From positions 1 to 61,603 of the IMG/VR virus record IMGVR_UViG_3300030090_000470: a stretch of DNA of 61,603 nt; one strand, given 5' to 3'. This DNA is from a virus. The position numbers were made by a program, and so were the translations under genes. This document shows, piece by piece, positions 7,381-15,994 of this stretch (the stretch's first letter is position 1; the number at the start of each line of letters is the position of its first letter). The notes under the pieces were generated by a model that ran no database searches, had not been told where the DNA came from, and was given only the letters and a program-made list of their open reading frames with translations.

Positions 7381-8219
7381 TACTTTTTACGCAACACCCA
7401 TGAACAGTTATTCGCTACTTCTGGATAAAATGTAGCCGCAACAACTCTTAAAAATTGTCTGCCGTATCTATTTTCTAACATATTAAATTGTTGTGGAGTC
7501 CATCCCACATTAGGAATTTTCATAGCTTTCTTTAAATTAGGCATTTGTATAAATGTTCCTGTAACAGCTTCTATAGTAAAGTTTCTTTCTAATTCATCTT
7601 TTAATTCTTGAAAACCCCACTCATATACGTGGTCTTCAGGTAGCTTATCGTTAGAGCCGTCGTGGTTAGGTGTAGACACAAAACCCAAAGCTCCAGGACG
7701 CATCACCCTAGCTACATCATCAAGCCATGGAGCTATAAACTGTCTACCCATATGTTCAATAACTTCAGTAGACCAAAAGAAATCTATACTTTCGTCCTCT
7801 AATTTAAATACAGGGTCGACTGTTAAATCTTGAATTACTATTGTTGGATTAAAATTCTGAAACCATGTAGATTCCATAATCTTACCTCCTGCGTTTGACC
7901 AATAAGGTAATTCCATTTCACAGGCAGGGTCTATATCAGTGCCATAAAAAGAAGCTATAACATCTGTCTTTTTAATAACATACGCTTTATATAGACTTCT
8001 TAAAGCCCAACACTCACCGCAACCCACCTCAAAGGTGTTAAGCGGTCTGCCTAATCTTTTTGCTTCTTCTATACATAAAGAAGCTATTTTATCAAAACGA
8101 CTCATATGAGCTATCTCATCTGGTCGCCAGTTAGCTAATACACCCGCACTAGCTATATCCATTCTTGTGTTTTTACTGTCGTTTTCATTGACAAGTAATT
8201 TTTTTCTAATTGAAGACAT
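7380..8219 (-). CDS. Class I SAM-dependent methyltransferase
   Basis: 279 residues. Motif I (FEVGCGECWAL, around residue 60-70) and the acidic end of strand 2 (GTDID) make an AdoMet pocket. The STEVIEHM post-motif around residue 150 is typical of small-molecule and nucleotide methyltransferases of the Methyltransf_11/23 type. None of the target-base motifs of DNA adenine or cytosine methyltransferases (DPPY, PC) is present. Because it is the first gene of the operon with the thymine-hypermodification protein and the ThyA homologue, the substrate may be the modified base or a nucleotide, but that is inference. It has a strong Shine-Dalgarno and its own early promoter. Confidence 0.8.
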   Translation of the reverse strand: MSSIRKKLLVNENDSKNTRMDIASAGVLANWRPDEIAHMSRFDKIASLCIEEAKRLGRPLNTFEVGCGECWALRSLYKAYVIKKTDVIASFYGTDIDPACEMELPYWSNAGGKIMESTWFQNFNPTIVIQDLTVDPVFKLEDESIDFFWSTEVIEHMGRQFIAPWLDDVARVMRPGALGFVSTPNHDGSNDKLPEDHVYEWGFQELKDELERNFTIEAVTGTFIQMPNLKKAMKIPNVGWTPQQFNMLENRYGRQFLRVVAATFYPEVANNCSWVLRKK

Positions 8220-8241
8220 AAGTCCCTCCTTTCTTTTAATT

Positions 8242-8271
8242 AATATACTTTACTTTTTATTACAAAGTAAA
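8242..8271 (-). promoter_or_regulatory. Early-type promoter for the base-modification/polymerase operon
   Basis: Minus strand: -35 TTTACT at 8266-8271, 18-bp spacer, -10 TATATT at 8242-8247. It drives the operon from the methyltransferase through the DNA polymerase and HTH gene. The Shine-Dalgarno that follows is AAAGGAGGGA. Confidence 0.6.
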
Positions 8272-8276
8272 GAACT

Positions 8277-9773
8277 TTATATTTGAAAACACCGTGTTGT
8301 TTTTGGCTCTATCAAATATAGGTTTTCTTTTGCCCTAGTCATACCAACATAGAACACCCTATTTTCATCATCAGGATTTTTCTGATAATTTTTATAAACT
8401 CTTGTAGTTATATCAGTAAGTAATACAACGTTTGTAGCTTCACCGCCTTTTGCCGCATGTATTGTAGATAATCTTATACGTGGCTCTTTAGTTATTTTTT
8501 CTCCTCTACGTAACATTGCTCTTATATAACTAATTTCTGCAGGTCTTAGTAGAGTAAAAACATCGTACCACTCACCTATGGGTAAATCTGGAAACTGTTC
8601 TTTCAAAGAAGTTAAGTTGGGTTTTGCTGATGTTTCAAGTAAATCTAACTTTTTAAAATCTTTTACTTTGATATATTTAAGAATATTAGCACATTCTGTT
8701 AACGGTAATCTTGCACCTTTCCTTAAACGTTGCCAATTTATAACAGCTCTTACTTTGCTTTCGGGTAGACTTGTTTTACCTTTTACCTCAAAAAACCAGC
8801 CCTCGTTTCTACAATACTCATCTACTTCTTCAAGCAAATAGTTTGTTCTAGCTAATACTAGCCAATCGCCTTTTTCCATGTTTAATAAAGTTATGCTTGG
8901 CTCCCACCTCACAAGACCTTGTTCTTTTTTAGGATGCCATACTTTATGAATACGTGAGCTAACTTGGGATATACAACGTTTCGCATACTCATGAACGCTA
9001 GAAGGTATCCTATACGATTGTTCTAATACCATAGCATTAGAACTATTACTGATTAAATAATCCACGTCTGCTCCTGCCCATTTATAAATAGCTTGGTCAT
9101 CATCACCCGCTACATATATACGTTTTGCATTATCTGCTAGTTTACGTACAACAGCCCATTGCACAGGTGATAAATCTTGTGCCTCATCTACAAACATAAC
9201 GTCTAATTTTGGTATGGTTCCCTCGTGTATAAATTTATGTAACATATCTGTATAATCAACTAACAACTTATCTTCTTTAAATAATTTTAGTCCTCTAGCA
9301 TATCTTTCTAATTCAAACCAACCCACAGCTTCATCTACATCGTGCCATTGTTCTTCTAACGAAACATAACGCATACGTGCTAAATTTTCTATAAAAGCTA
9401 ATCGGTCGTCGTGGGTCATAGCGAATAAATGTCCGTCCTCAGATTGAGTTCGACCTGTTAATTTTAAATTTAATTTTTCATTTAATTCTTGTACATCTTG
9501 TGGACCCATGACGTTTTCTCTAGTTAATCCTAGTTGTCTAAACGCTAATGAATGTAATGTTCTAAAATAAGGAAGTTGTGTGTTTGTTATGCCAAACTTA
9601 TTCATAGCTCTTTCTTTACCTTCGTTGACTGCTTTACGGGTGAATGTAAAAAAACCTATGTCTGAAGGCTCTGTTCCTGTATCAAGTTCTTTTTCGATTA
9701 AATCTAGTAAAGTAGTCGTTTTTCCTGTTCCTGGTGGTCCAAGAATAACTTGTGTATGGCTAGGTAATGTCAT
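8277..9773 (-). CDS. UvrD/Rep-like superfamily 1 DNA helicase
   Basis: A 498-residue SF1 helicase. Motifs in order: Walker A GPPGTGKT (12-19), motif Ia FFTFTRKA (41-48), motif II DEAQD (196-200), motif III GDDDQAIYKW (223-232), a QSYR motif IV, STIHAAKG motif V and VGMTRAK motif VI near the end. It is short compared with cellular UvrD (about 720) and resembles compact phage SF1 helicases such as Dda. Likely role: unwinding at the fork or during recombination. No DnaB-type helicase is present in the window, so this or the SNF2 protein may do the replicative unwinding. It overlaps the AlkB gene by four bases. Confidence 0.92.
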   Translation of the reverse strand: MTLPSHTQVILGPPGTGKTTTLLDLIEKELDTGTEPSDIGFFTFTRKAVNEGKERAMNKFGITNTQLPYFRTLHSLAFRQLGLTRENVMGPQDVQELNEKLNLKLTGRTQSEDGHLFAMTHDDRLAFIENLARMRYVSLEEQWHDVDEAVGWFELERYARGLKLFKEDKLLVDYTDMLHKFIHEGTIPKLDVMFVDEAQDLSPVQWAVVRKLADNAKRIYVAGDDDQAIYKWAGADVDYLISNSSNAMVLEQSYRIPSSVHEYAKRCISQVSSRIHKVWHPKKEQGLVRWEPSITLLNMEKGDWLVLARTNYLLEEVDEYCRNEGWFFEVKGKTSLPESKVRAVINWQRLRKGARLPLTECANILKYIKVKDFKKLDLLETSAKPNLTSLKEQFPDLPIGEWYDVFTLLRPAEISYIRAMLRRGEKITKEPRIRLSTIHAAKGGEATNVVLLTDITTRVYKNYQKNPDDENRVFYVGMTRAKENLYLIEPKTTRCFQI

Positions 9774-10357
9774 ATTCCTGTCCTAAATGTAAGGTTGATT
9801 CTTTCTTCTGCCTCTAACATATCAGGCACAGCATGAGTAGATTTCATTTGACTATGTCCATCAAATACTAATACGTCGCCGTGTTCTAGAATATAGGTAT
9901 CTTCTTTTATTAAAAAATTTTCTATTTTAGTTTCTATCTCACTAGTTTCAGTTTTTTGTTTTATATCATTTTGGTAATGTCGCCATGTAAATACTCTAGG
10001 TGCTCCAAAAGATATAGAAACAACTAAGTCATCTAATGTGGGTACGGTGTCGCTGTGGTGGGGGATACCTTTGCCATCAACACCATAATACCCACATAGA
10101 CAAAACGAAAAATCAGCTCGTAAATCATATTCTCGTAATAACATATACTCAGTTAATGTTTTAATTCTAAAAATACGGTGGTTATCTGTCCACAAGCGTC
10201 CTTTATATTTTTTGCCTGCATAGGCAAAAGTATTTCCATAACCAACTGTTTTTCTACCTAAAACTTTATGACCATTGAACTCACGTATAGTAGGTTCATC
10301 CCAGTCAGTAATAACAGGGTTTTCATTTTTGAAATATCCTTTTTTAAAATCTATCAT
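9770..10357 (-). CDS. AlkB-like 2-oxoglutarate/Fe(II) dioxygenase
   Basis: 195 residues, standard length for AlkB. The iron ligands are H101 and D103 (HSD) and H175, and the 2-oxoglutarate-binding arginine motif is R186 to R192 (RINLTFR), with the same six-residue spacing as R204-R210 in E. coli AlkB. It should repair N-alkylated bases by oxidative demethylation. In a phage with a possible modified base, oxidation of that base is an alternative. It lies between the primase and helicase genes with four-base overlaps on both sides, so it is made with the replication machinery. Confidence 0.92.
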   Translation of the reverse strand: MIDFKKGYFKNENPVITDWDEPTIREFNGHKVLGRKTVGYGNTFAYAGKKYKGRLWTDNHRIFRIKTLTEYMLLREYDLRADFSFCLCGYYGVDGKGIPHHSDTVPTLDDLVVSISFGAPRVFTWRHYQNDIKQKTETSEIETKIENFLIKEDTYILEHGDVLVFDGHSQMKSTHAVPDMLEAEERINLTFRTGI

Positions 10358-11877
10358 ATTTTCGTATCGTTAAACTCTGGTAAATCGTGGGGCTCATTTT
10401 GAGTTTCGAATTCATTAATATACCATACGTTTACACCTTTGCCTTTTATATTGAAAAAATAAGGCTCACCGTCAAGCTGTTTTAATTTAGATGTTAGCCT
10501 ATTTCTTTGGTATTCTTTAAAATTATTTCTATGTAAGTAATCCATTAAATCTGCTAATCTAAAATATGTTTTACCTTTATTTGTCCATGGTTTATGTAAT
10601 AATAATTCATCTCTTTCTCTAGCAGGTCGTTCTGTACAAAAAGCTTCTAATAGCTCCATAAAATGTCCTTCGGTAGAACTTTCTTTAGGCACTTCTACAA
10701 TAGTAATAACGTCTAATAGCTGTTGTATAATCTGCCTCCAGACGTTATCTTTTACTTTAGGTGGTATTTTATTAAGAGCGTCCATACATTTACGCTGAAA
10801 CCTGTTTTGATTTAGTAGGTCATCTGTTTCTAGTTCTAACCTGCCGCCCTCTACATCTAAAAACCATATCGGTGGGTCACTATCTTGTTTTGTAAGATTA
10901 CTAAATAAAGGTGTGCCACCATTTGCTCCTATACCGAACTTACGAGTTCGACATAGCGGACTATTACAATGACTTGCTATAGGTTGGTCATTACATCTAT
11001 AAAAATAATCTTTACGTTTTAATTGTTTTACAACTGTTAGAACTTCTTGTGCACCTAAAGGTGGCTGCATATATTGAATATTTATATCTTCTAATCTTTT
11101 TTCCCAATCGTCTGCGTATTTTTTACGCAAGAATACACCAACGTTGAACAATCCTGAATTACGTGTGCCTTTAGGAAAACCCTGTACAACTAAATGTTGT
11201 ATGCATGGTGGTGCTTGGTCTAACCATTCGTGTTGTTCGTTTAAAGGACTAGCTTCTAATAGTTCTAGTGTTTTTGAGTTTATTTGTATTTCTTCTATAC
11301 GCTCTATAAATTCTGTTGGAGTAAGTGCTTGTCCCTGTATACCGTAAGCATATCTTGTTGAGTTTTCACCACCAAAATAAGGCATATTTAAAGTGCTGCC
11401 CCTATCACCTCTATCTAATAATAATTTAGTTTGTTTAGGAAATATTTCTGCCTGACCATAACCTATAGCAGCAGCAATCTGTCTCAGTTTTCTTTGCAAC
11501 ATAGATGCGGGGACAGGGTCTATCATAAATAAATATATATGAGCACCACCACTTTTACTCCTACAAATTATTAATGGTAGTTTTTGTTTTGCTAATTTAA
11601 TAGCTAATTGTTTTAAATCTAATTGGTATTCGTCAACATCTATAGCCCCCCACACACACTCGTTATTTTCATTTATGGGGACTATCCCTAAACTTTGTTG
11701 ACCCGATAGATGTTTTGTCCATAAGTCTAAAACATCACTATCTTCTAAATCTTTAGATATAGTAATATTTTTACCACTGGCTTTGCCGTCCTCTCTAGTT
11801 TCATTTGTAGAAGTAAACGTTCCGTATGCAGAACGTAGTCCTGCATACTTCTTAGCGAACGTTTCAGCTAACGACAT
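10354..11877 (-). CDS. Archaeo-eukaryotic-type primase (AEP, TOTE-like)
   Basis: 507 residues. The AEP catalytic motifs are clear: DVDEY (D80, D82) for metal binding, SGGAHIYLF (109-117) for nucleotide binding, and EIFPKQ (144-149) carrying a further acidic residue. A C295/H303/C304/C309 cluster followed by KFGIG (313-317) looks like the zinc-binding module seen after the AEP domain of TOTE-type primases. The C-terminal 180 residues are probably PriCT-like. No helicase domain is fused. It should lay primers for the family A polymerase. The promoter lies four genes upstream at 13570-13598. Confidence 0.85.
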   Translation of the reverse strand: MSLAETFAKKYAGLRSAYGTFTSTNETREDGKASGKNITISKDLEDSDVLDLWTKHLSGQQSLGIVPINENNECVWGAIDVDEYQLDLKQLAIKLAKQKLPLIICRSKSGGAHIYLFMIDPVPASMLQRKLRQIAAAIGYGQAEIFPKQTKLLLDRGDRGSTLNMPYFGGENSTRYAYGIQGQALTPTEFIERIEEIQINSKTLELLEASPLNEQHEWLDQAPPCIQHLVVQGFPKGTRNSGLFNVGVFLRKKYADDWEKRLEDINIQYMQPPLGAQEVLTVVKQLKRKDYFYRCNDQPIASHCNSPLCRTRKFGIGANGGTPLFSNLTKQDSDPPIWFLDVEGGRLELETDDLLNQNRFQRKCMDALNKIPPKVKDNVWRQIIQQLLDVITIVEVPKESSTEGHFMELLEAFCTERPARERDELLLHKPWTNKGKTYFRLADLMDYLHRNNFKEYQRNRLTSKLKQLDGEPYFFNIKGKGVNVWYINEFETQNEPHDLPEFNDTKI

Positions 11878-11879
11878 GG

Positions 11880-12644
11880 CTACAAAGTAACAGAGTCGTC
11901 TAGCTGTTCTTCTTTAACCTCAACCTCACCTGCTCTCGCTGCAGACATAAATGTTTTAGCAATTTGTGCATCTTCGATAACAGTAGGATTTGCTTGGCTT
12001 ATGCTAAAGCTATTCCAAGTACCTTTATCATTAGATTGAGTTGTTGTTGAAAGAATATAGTTATAAGCAAACATAGGTGCTTCTACATGCTTTCCTGCAG
12101 AGGTTTGTACTCTAGCCATTCTCATCATAGTTAACCATTTACGAGCTACACCTAATTGTGTAGAAGTAAATGCAAGAACTGCTTGTTGAGGCTCTGGCTC
12201 TAACACCAACACATAAAACTGTGCTGTTTCAACTATTTCGTTTCCTTCAGGTGTATAAAATCTCCTAGATTCAGGGTCTTTTTTACATTTATTAAGGATA
12301 GAAATATCGTGGTTAGCGTTGACCAAACCACCGCCTTTTTCTCTAGGCACCCATTCTATGTATTTTTTAGTATAAGCACATGGAACAATAGTTATTCCTT
12401 TAGCACCGTCATAAACACTATTTGTCACAGTGTTAAACAAGTCACCTGCACTTGCACCTTCTACATAGCTACCATTTGCTTTATTAAGCTGTGGCGACAT
12501 GGGTTGTAAAACTCTGATAAAAGGAATTGCAAAATCCTCTACCGTAGTTTCTTCTAGACCAGTCCCTTCTGATAATAAAGTATCATCGAAAGCGACTACG
12601 TTTGTTGTAGCTTTAGGGGCTACATTTTTATCTTCATCAATCAT
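11880..12644 (-). CDS. Hypothetical replication-operon protein, possible ssDNA-binding protein
   Basis: 254 residues with an acidic C-terminal tail (ending EEQLDDSVTL) and a central beta-rich, tryptophan-containing segment. An acidic tail after a beta domain, in a primase operon, is what one expects of a phage single-stranded DNA-binding protein. I do not recognise the OB fold directly, so this is a proposal. It begins with an ATG four bases after the upstream gene and has a good ribosome site (AAAGGAG). No catalytic motif seen. Confidence 0.5.
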   Translation of the reverse strand: MIDEDKNVAPKATTNVVAFDDTLLSEGTGLEETTVEDFAIPFIRVLQPMSPQLNKANGSYVEGASAGDLFNTVTNSVYDGAKGITIVPCAYTKKYIEWVPREKGGGLVNANHDISILNKCKKDPESRRFYTPEGNEIVETAQFYVLVLEPEPQQAVLAFTSTQLGVARKWLTMMRMARVQTSAGKHVEAPMFAYNYILSTTTQSNDKGTWNSFSISQANPTVIEDAQIAKTFMSAARAGEVEVKEEQLDDSVTL

Positions 12645-12647
12645 GTT

Positions 12648-13220
12648 TTACTCCTTTTTGATGATAGCCTTAGTGCCTATATAGACACCAAAAGGCTCGG
12701 TTGGAACATCATTCCCTGTAGTTAATTGCTCTTTTACAAAAGCTTTTAAGGTAGAGGGATGAATACTCTGTTTTACCTCTGGTGATAGACCACGAGATTT
12801 AAGTGCTAAAACAGTTTCATCTACTATAGCACTCTCACCACGAGCGAACTTTAAAGATACTTCGTTCTTTATAATACCCTCGTGTCCGTTATCTACTAAC
12901 CATTGGTATGCCTGTTGCTGATTAGCCTTAGATATATGAGCACTATAGAACTCGTTTATAGATATCTTTTCTCCAGAGGATAAAGTTATCTGCGAGAGTC
13001 CTGCTTCTGACATGGCGTCAGGTAACTCTTGTTCTTGACATAATCGCAATTCTTCTTTTTTAGCTTTTAAGTTTTCTTCAATACTCGCAACTTCATCTGA
13101 TAGACGTAGTTGTTTTTCAGCTAAACTAGAAACGGTGTTTAATTCATTATCAGTGACATTACTCTCCCATGAGTCGGGTTCGCTATTACCAATAAGTTCT
13201 TCAAATGTAGGTTTATTCAT
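12648..13220 (-). CDS. Hypothetical coiled-coil protein (190 aa)
   Basis: 190 residues: an N-terminal acidic stretch, a long charged helix at about 30-65 that should form a coiled coil, then an alpha/beta region with AYQWLVDNGHEGIIKNE near residue 105-122. Similar proteins occur in replication clusters of other podoviruses, but I know no function. It overlaps the 108-aa gene by eight bases. A structural or recombination-partner role is possible. Confidence 0.65.
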   Translation of the reverse strand: MNKPTFEELIGNSEPDSWESNVTDNELNTVSSLAEKQLRLSDEVASIEENLKAKKEELRLCQEQELPDAMSEAGLSQITLSSGEKISINEFYSAHISKANQQQAYQWLVDNGHEGIIKNEVSLKFARGESAIVDETVLALKSRGLSPEVKQSIHPSTLKAFVKEQLTTGNDVPTEPFGVYIGTKAIIKKE

Positions 13221-13539
13221 CTAATTCTCCTTTCTGATGTATATCTATATCTACAGGATAATACAAGCCTTCTTGTTTATCCCATTTTAATATACTATAT
13301 TTACCTCGATTAAAAAATGCAGCTAATGAACACGCCACACCTATAGCGGCAGGGTCTCCTATCAACAATAAGTAATCACCTTCTTTATAATCTTGTAGAA
13401 GTTTTTTCATTCTACGTACCGAAGGTCCAGAGCTTAACATAATTTGTGCATTAGAAGGTAACAAGACTTCAAAGTCGCCGTACTGTCTAGCACCTGCGAT
13501 ATTTCGTCCCGCTACTTCTTGAACAACATATACTGTCAT
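13213..13539 (-). CDS. Hypothetical protein, first gene of the primase operon (108 aa)
   Basis: 108 residues, alpha/beta, with a run LLLIGDPAAIGVACSLAAFFNRG near the centre that looks like a nucleotide-binding or hydrophobic core helix. Small proteins of this kind precede replication genes in related phages. It starts at an ATG with a Shine-Dalgarno AAGGAG and is the first cistron after the early promoter at 13570-13598. Function not assignable. Confidence 0.65.
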   Translation of the reverse strand: MTVYVVQEVAGRNIAGARQYGDFEVLLPSNAQIMLSSGPSVRRMKKLLQDYKEGDYLLLIGDPAAIGVACSLAAFFNRGKYSILKWDKQEGLYYPVDIDIHQKGELDE

Positions 13540-13569
13540 TTTTTTCTCCTTTCTTATTTCTAGGCTTTT

Positions 13570-13598
13570 AATTTATAATAGAGTAATACCAAAGTAAA
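13570..13598 (-). promoter_or_regulatory. Early-type promoter for the primase operon
   Basis: Minus strand: -35 TTTACT at 13593-13598 within the shared GCTTTACTTTGG block, 17-bp spacer, -10 TAAATT at 13570-13575. It drives the block 13539-8277. Confidence 0.6.
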
Positions 13599-13786
13599 GC
13601 TATTAGTATTATTAATTTTAAAAATATTTATTTTCACAGAAAAATATTTTATAAATAACTAATATATCTAATAGAGTAATAGATTTCTAAATCAAACACT
13701 CTACTAAACGGACTAAAAGATTATTATTTTGGTCTTTAAACTCTATTAGTTTTACTATATTATTATTACTAGAAATTAGAAAGTAA
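13599..13786. promoter_or_regulatory. AT-rich divergent spacer with CTAATAGAGT/ACTCTATTAG inverted repeat
   Basis: This is the only divergent promoter region in the genome, very AT-rich. A perfect 10-bp inverted repeat (13668-13677 and 13740-13749) brackets about 60 bp, and an AAAATATT/AATATTTT inverted repeat lies around 13620-13650. On the plus strand TTTAAA (13735-13740), 17 bp, TATTAT (13758-13763) is a plausible promoter for the helicase gene. It could also be a replication origin or an operator. No gene seen. Confidence 0.5.
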
Positions 13787-15235
13787 ATGGAAATTAAATA
13801 TAAATTTAAAACTAAGCCTTATAAACATCAGTTGCAGGCATTACAAAAATCGTGGAGAAAACACGAGTATGCCTATTTTATGGAAATGGGTACAGGTAAA
13901 TCTAAAGTGCTTATTGACAATATAGCTTTATTATATGATAAAGACGCTATTAACTCTGCAATTATAGTAGCACCGAAAGGCGTATATAGAAATTGGTTAG
14001 AAAAAGAAATACCAACACATATGCCAGACCATGTAGAATATAAAATGGCTATATGGAATCCTGCACCTAATAAAAAACAAAAGAAAGATTTAGTAGATTT
14101 GTTTGAACCATGTTTCGAACTTAAAATACTTATTGTAAATGTAGAAGCTTTTAGTACGAAGAAAGGTGTTACTTTTGTAGAAAAATTTATACGTAGTTCT
14201 AACACACTTATAGCTGTAGATGAATCTACTACTATTAAAAATCCGAAAGCACAAAGAACTAAAAATCTACTTAAACTTGCAATTAATACAAAATATAGAA
14301 GAATACTAACAGGCTTCCCTGTTACAAGGTCACCTTTAGATTTATATAGTCAATGTGCATTTCTTAATACACATTTATTAGGTTACGGCTCTTATTATTC
14401 TTTTCAAAATAGATATGCACAAGTTATGAATAGGAAATTAGGAACACATAGTTTTAGACAGGTTGTCGGATACCAAAACCTAGATGAACTTACATCATCG
14501 TTAGATAGTTTTTCTTTTAGAGTTTTGAAAAAAGAGTGTTTAGATTTACCAGACAAAATATACACTACTAGAGAAGTAGAACTTACTCCTGAACAAAAGA
14601 AAGTATATAAAGAATTGACCAAATATGCTGTTGCAGAATTAGAATCTAATGAGATAGTTAGCGTAACATCTATTCTTACACAGATATTAAGACTACATCA
14701 AGTTGTTTGTGGTTTTGTTAAACACGACCAAGGAGACGAAGTAGAGATAAAAAATAACAGGCTAGATGAATTAATAAACGTATTACAAGAAGTTCAAGGT
14801 AAAACTATAATATGGGCGAACTATCAATACGATATTAAAAGAATACTTAAAACATTACAAGGTATTACAGGCACAGATAGTGTAGCGACTTATTACGGTG
14901 AAACACCTGATGAAGAACGCCAAGAAATTATACGTAGGTTTCAAGACCCTAATTCAGAATTACAATATATTATTAGTAATACTCAAACAGGTGGTTATGG
15001 TATTACATTAACTGAAGCTAAAAATGTTATTTACTATAGCAATAATTACGACCTCGAAAAACGTCTACAATCTGAAGACCGTGCTCATCGTATAGGACAA
15101 ACTAATAAAGTAACCTATATTGATTTAGTTGCTAAAGGTACTGTAGATGAAAAAATAGTAAAAGCTCTTAGAAATAAACTTGACTTAGCACAAGAAGTTT
15201 TAGGCGACGAAAAATGGAAAGATTGGATTAATTAA
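13787..15235 (+). CDS. SNF2-family DNA helicase/translocase
   Basis: A 482-residue superfamily 2 SNF2-type ATPase, and the only plus-strand gene. Motif I MGTGKSK (34-40), motif II DEST (145-148), motif III LTGFPVT (174-180), and in the second RecA domain QTGGYGITLTEA (motif V) and QSEDRAHRIGQ (motif VI). These proteins translocate on double-stranded DNA and remodel bound proteins or forks. Phage versions often accompany AEP primases and may act as replicative or branch-migration helicases. The ribosome site is weak (AGAAAG). Its stop overlaps the stop of the convergent gene at 15232 by four bases, with no terminator between. Confidence 0.93.
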   Translation: MEIKYKFKTKPYKHQLQALQKSWRKHEYAYFMEMGTGKSKVLIDNIALLYDKDAINSAIIVAPKGVYRNWLEKEIPTHMPDHVEYKMAIWNPAPNKKQKKDLVDLFEPCFELKILIVNVEAFSTKKGVTFVEKFIRSSNTLIAVDESTTIKNPKAQRTKNLLKLAINTKYRRILTGFPVTRSPLDLYSQCAFLNTHLLGYGSYYSFQNRYAQVMNRKLGTHSFRQVVGYQNLDELTSSLDSFSFRVLKKECLDLPDKIYTTREVELTPEQKKVYKELTKYAVAELESNEIVSVTSILTQILRLHQVVCGFVKHDQGDEVEIKNNRLDELINVLQEVQGKTIIWANYQYDIKRILKTLQGITGTDSVATYYGETPDEERQEIIRRFQDPNSELQYIISNTQTGGYGITLTEAKNVIYYSNNYDLEKRLQSEDRAHRIGQTNKVTYIDLVAKGTVDEKIVKALRNKLDLAQEVLGDEKWKDWIN

Positions 15236-15990
15236 TTACCGCGTAAATAATTTAATCTATTCAAAGCTGTAGTTAGTTCACCACCACTAGCCATAAAGCC
15301 CATGTTATTTCTAACTTCCTCAGGCAGTTTTGCTAAACCTTTATTACCTTCTGGAATTGGTTCTAATTTACTATCTTTTTGTGGTAGTGGACCACCATCC
15401 TCCATCATTAATAATCTTCTGCCAGATTGTGTTAGTGGCGATTTACTTTTTGGTAATGAATCTAAAGGGTCAGGGTTTGTTCCACTACCTATATCACCAC
15501 TTCGAATACCCATTTCGTAAAGCATTTGTCTATCTTTATCACTTAATGCTCTACCACCTTTTGTTATAATATCTAAGTATAGTGAAAGAGGAAATTCTTC
15601 ACTTACTTCATTATAAGCAGCCATTTCTTTTCTAAATAAGTCTCCTAATTCTTCTAATCTATTTTCTGAAGCAGCACCACCCCTACTCATCATTTGTGGC
15701 TCACGTTTGCTACCTGAGATAAATTGCATAATAACTCCTTTGGCTCCTTCGATTATTTGTAAAGCAGTTTCTGGATTACCTTGCGACCTTTTTATTACAG
15801 CATCTGCTAACATTTGTGCGTCTTGTCCTGCATCAACACTTTGTTCTGCTTGTACCATTTCAGGTGCTTGGTCTTGCATAAGGTCGGGAGCTGGCACAGC
15901 CATAGGAGGTGCAGCAGGTGTAGGTTGTGGCTGACCTGCACTCATATTCCTTAACTCGTCTAATTTACTCATTATACCTTGTTGCATCAT
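15232..15990 (-). CDS. Putative virion protein, Pro/Gln-rich N-terminus (252 aa)
   Basis: 252 residues. The first 60 are rich in Pro, Ala, Gln and Met. The rest has a glycine-containing pattern (MEDGGPLP, MASGGEL) that recurs in the neighbouring virion genes at 22918 and 16873, suggesting this block encodes related low-complexity virion or ejected proteins. It begins with tandem ATG codons after AAGGAGA. It is the last gene of the late region and meets the SNF2 gene tail to tail. Function unknown. Confidence 0.6.
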   Translation of the reverse strand: MMQQGIMSKLDELRNMSAGQPQPTPAAPPMAVPAPDLMQDQAPEMVQAEQSVDAGQDAQMLADAVIKRSQGNPETALQIIEGAKGVIMQFISGSKREPQMMSRGGAASENRLEELGDLFRKEMAAYNEVSEEFPLSLYLDIITKGGRALSDKDRQMLYEMGIRSGDIGSGTNPDPLDSLPKSKSPLTQSGRRLLMMEDGGPLPQKDSKLEPIPEGNKGLAKLPEEVRNNMGFMASGGELTTALNRLNYLRGN

Positions 15991-15994
15991 AATC

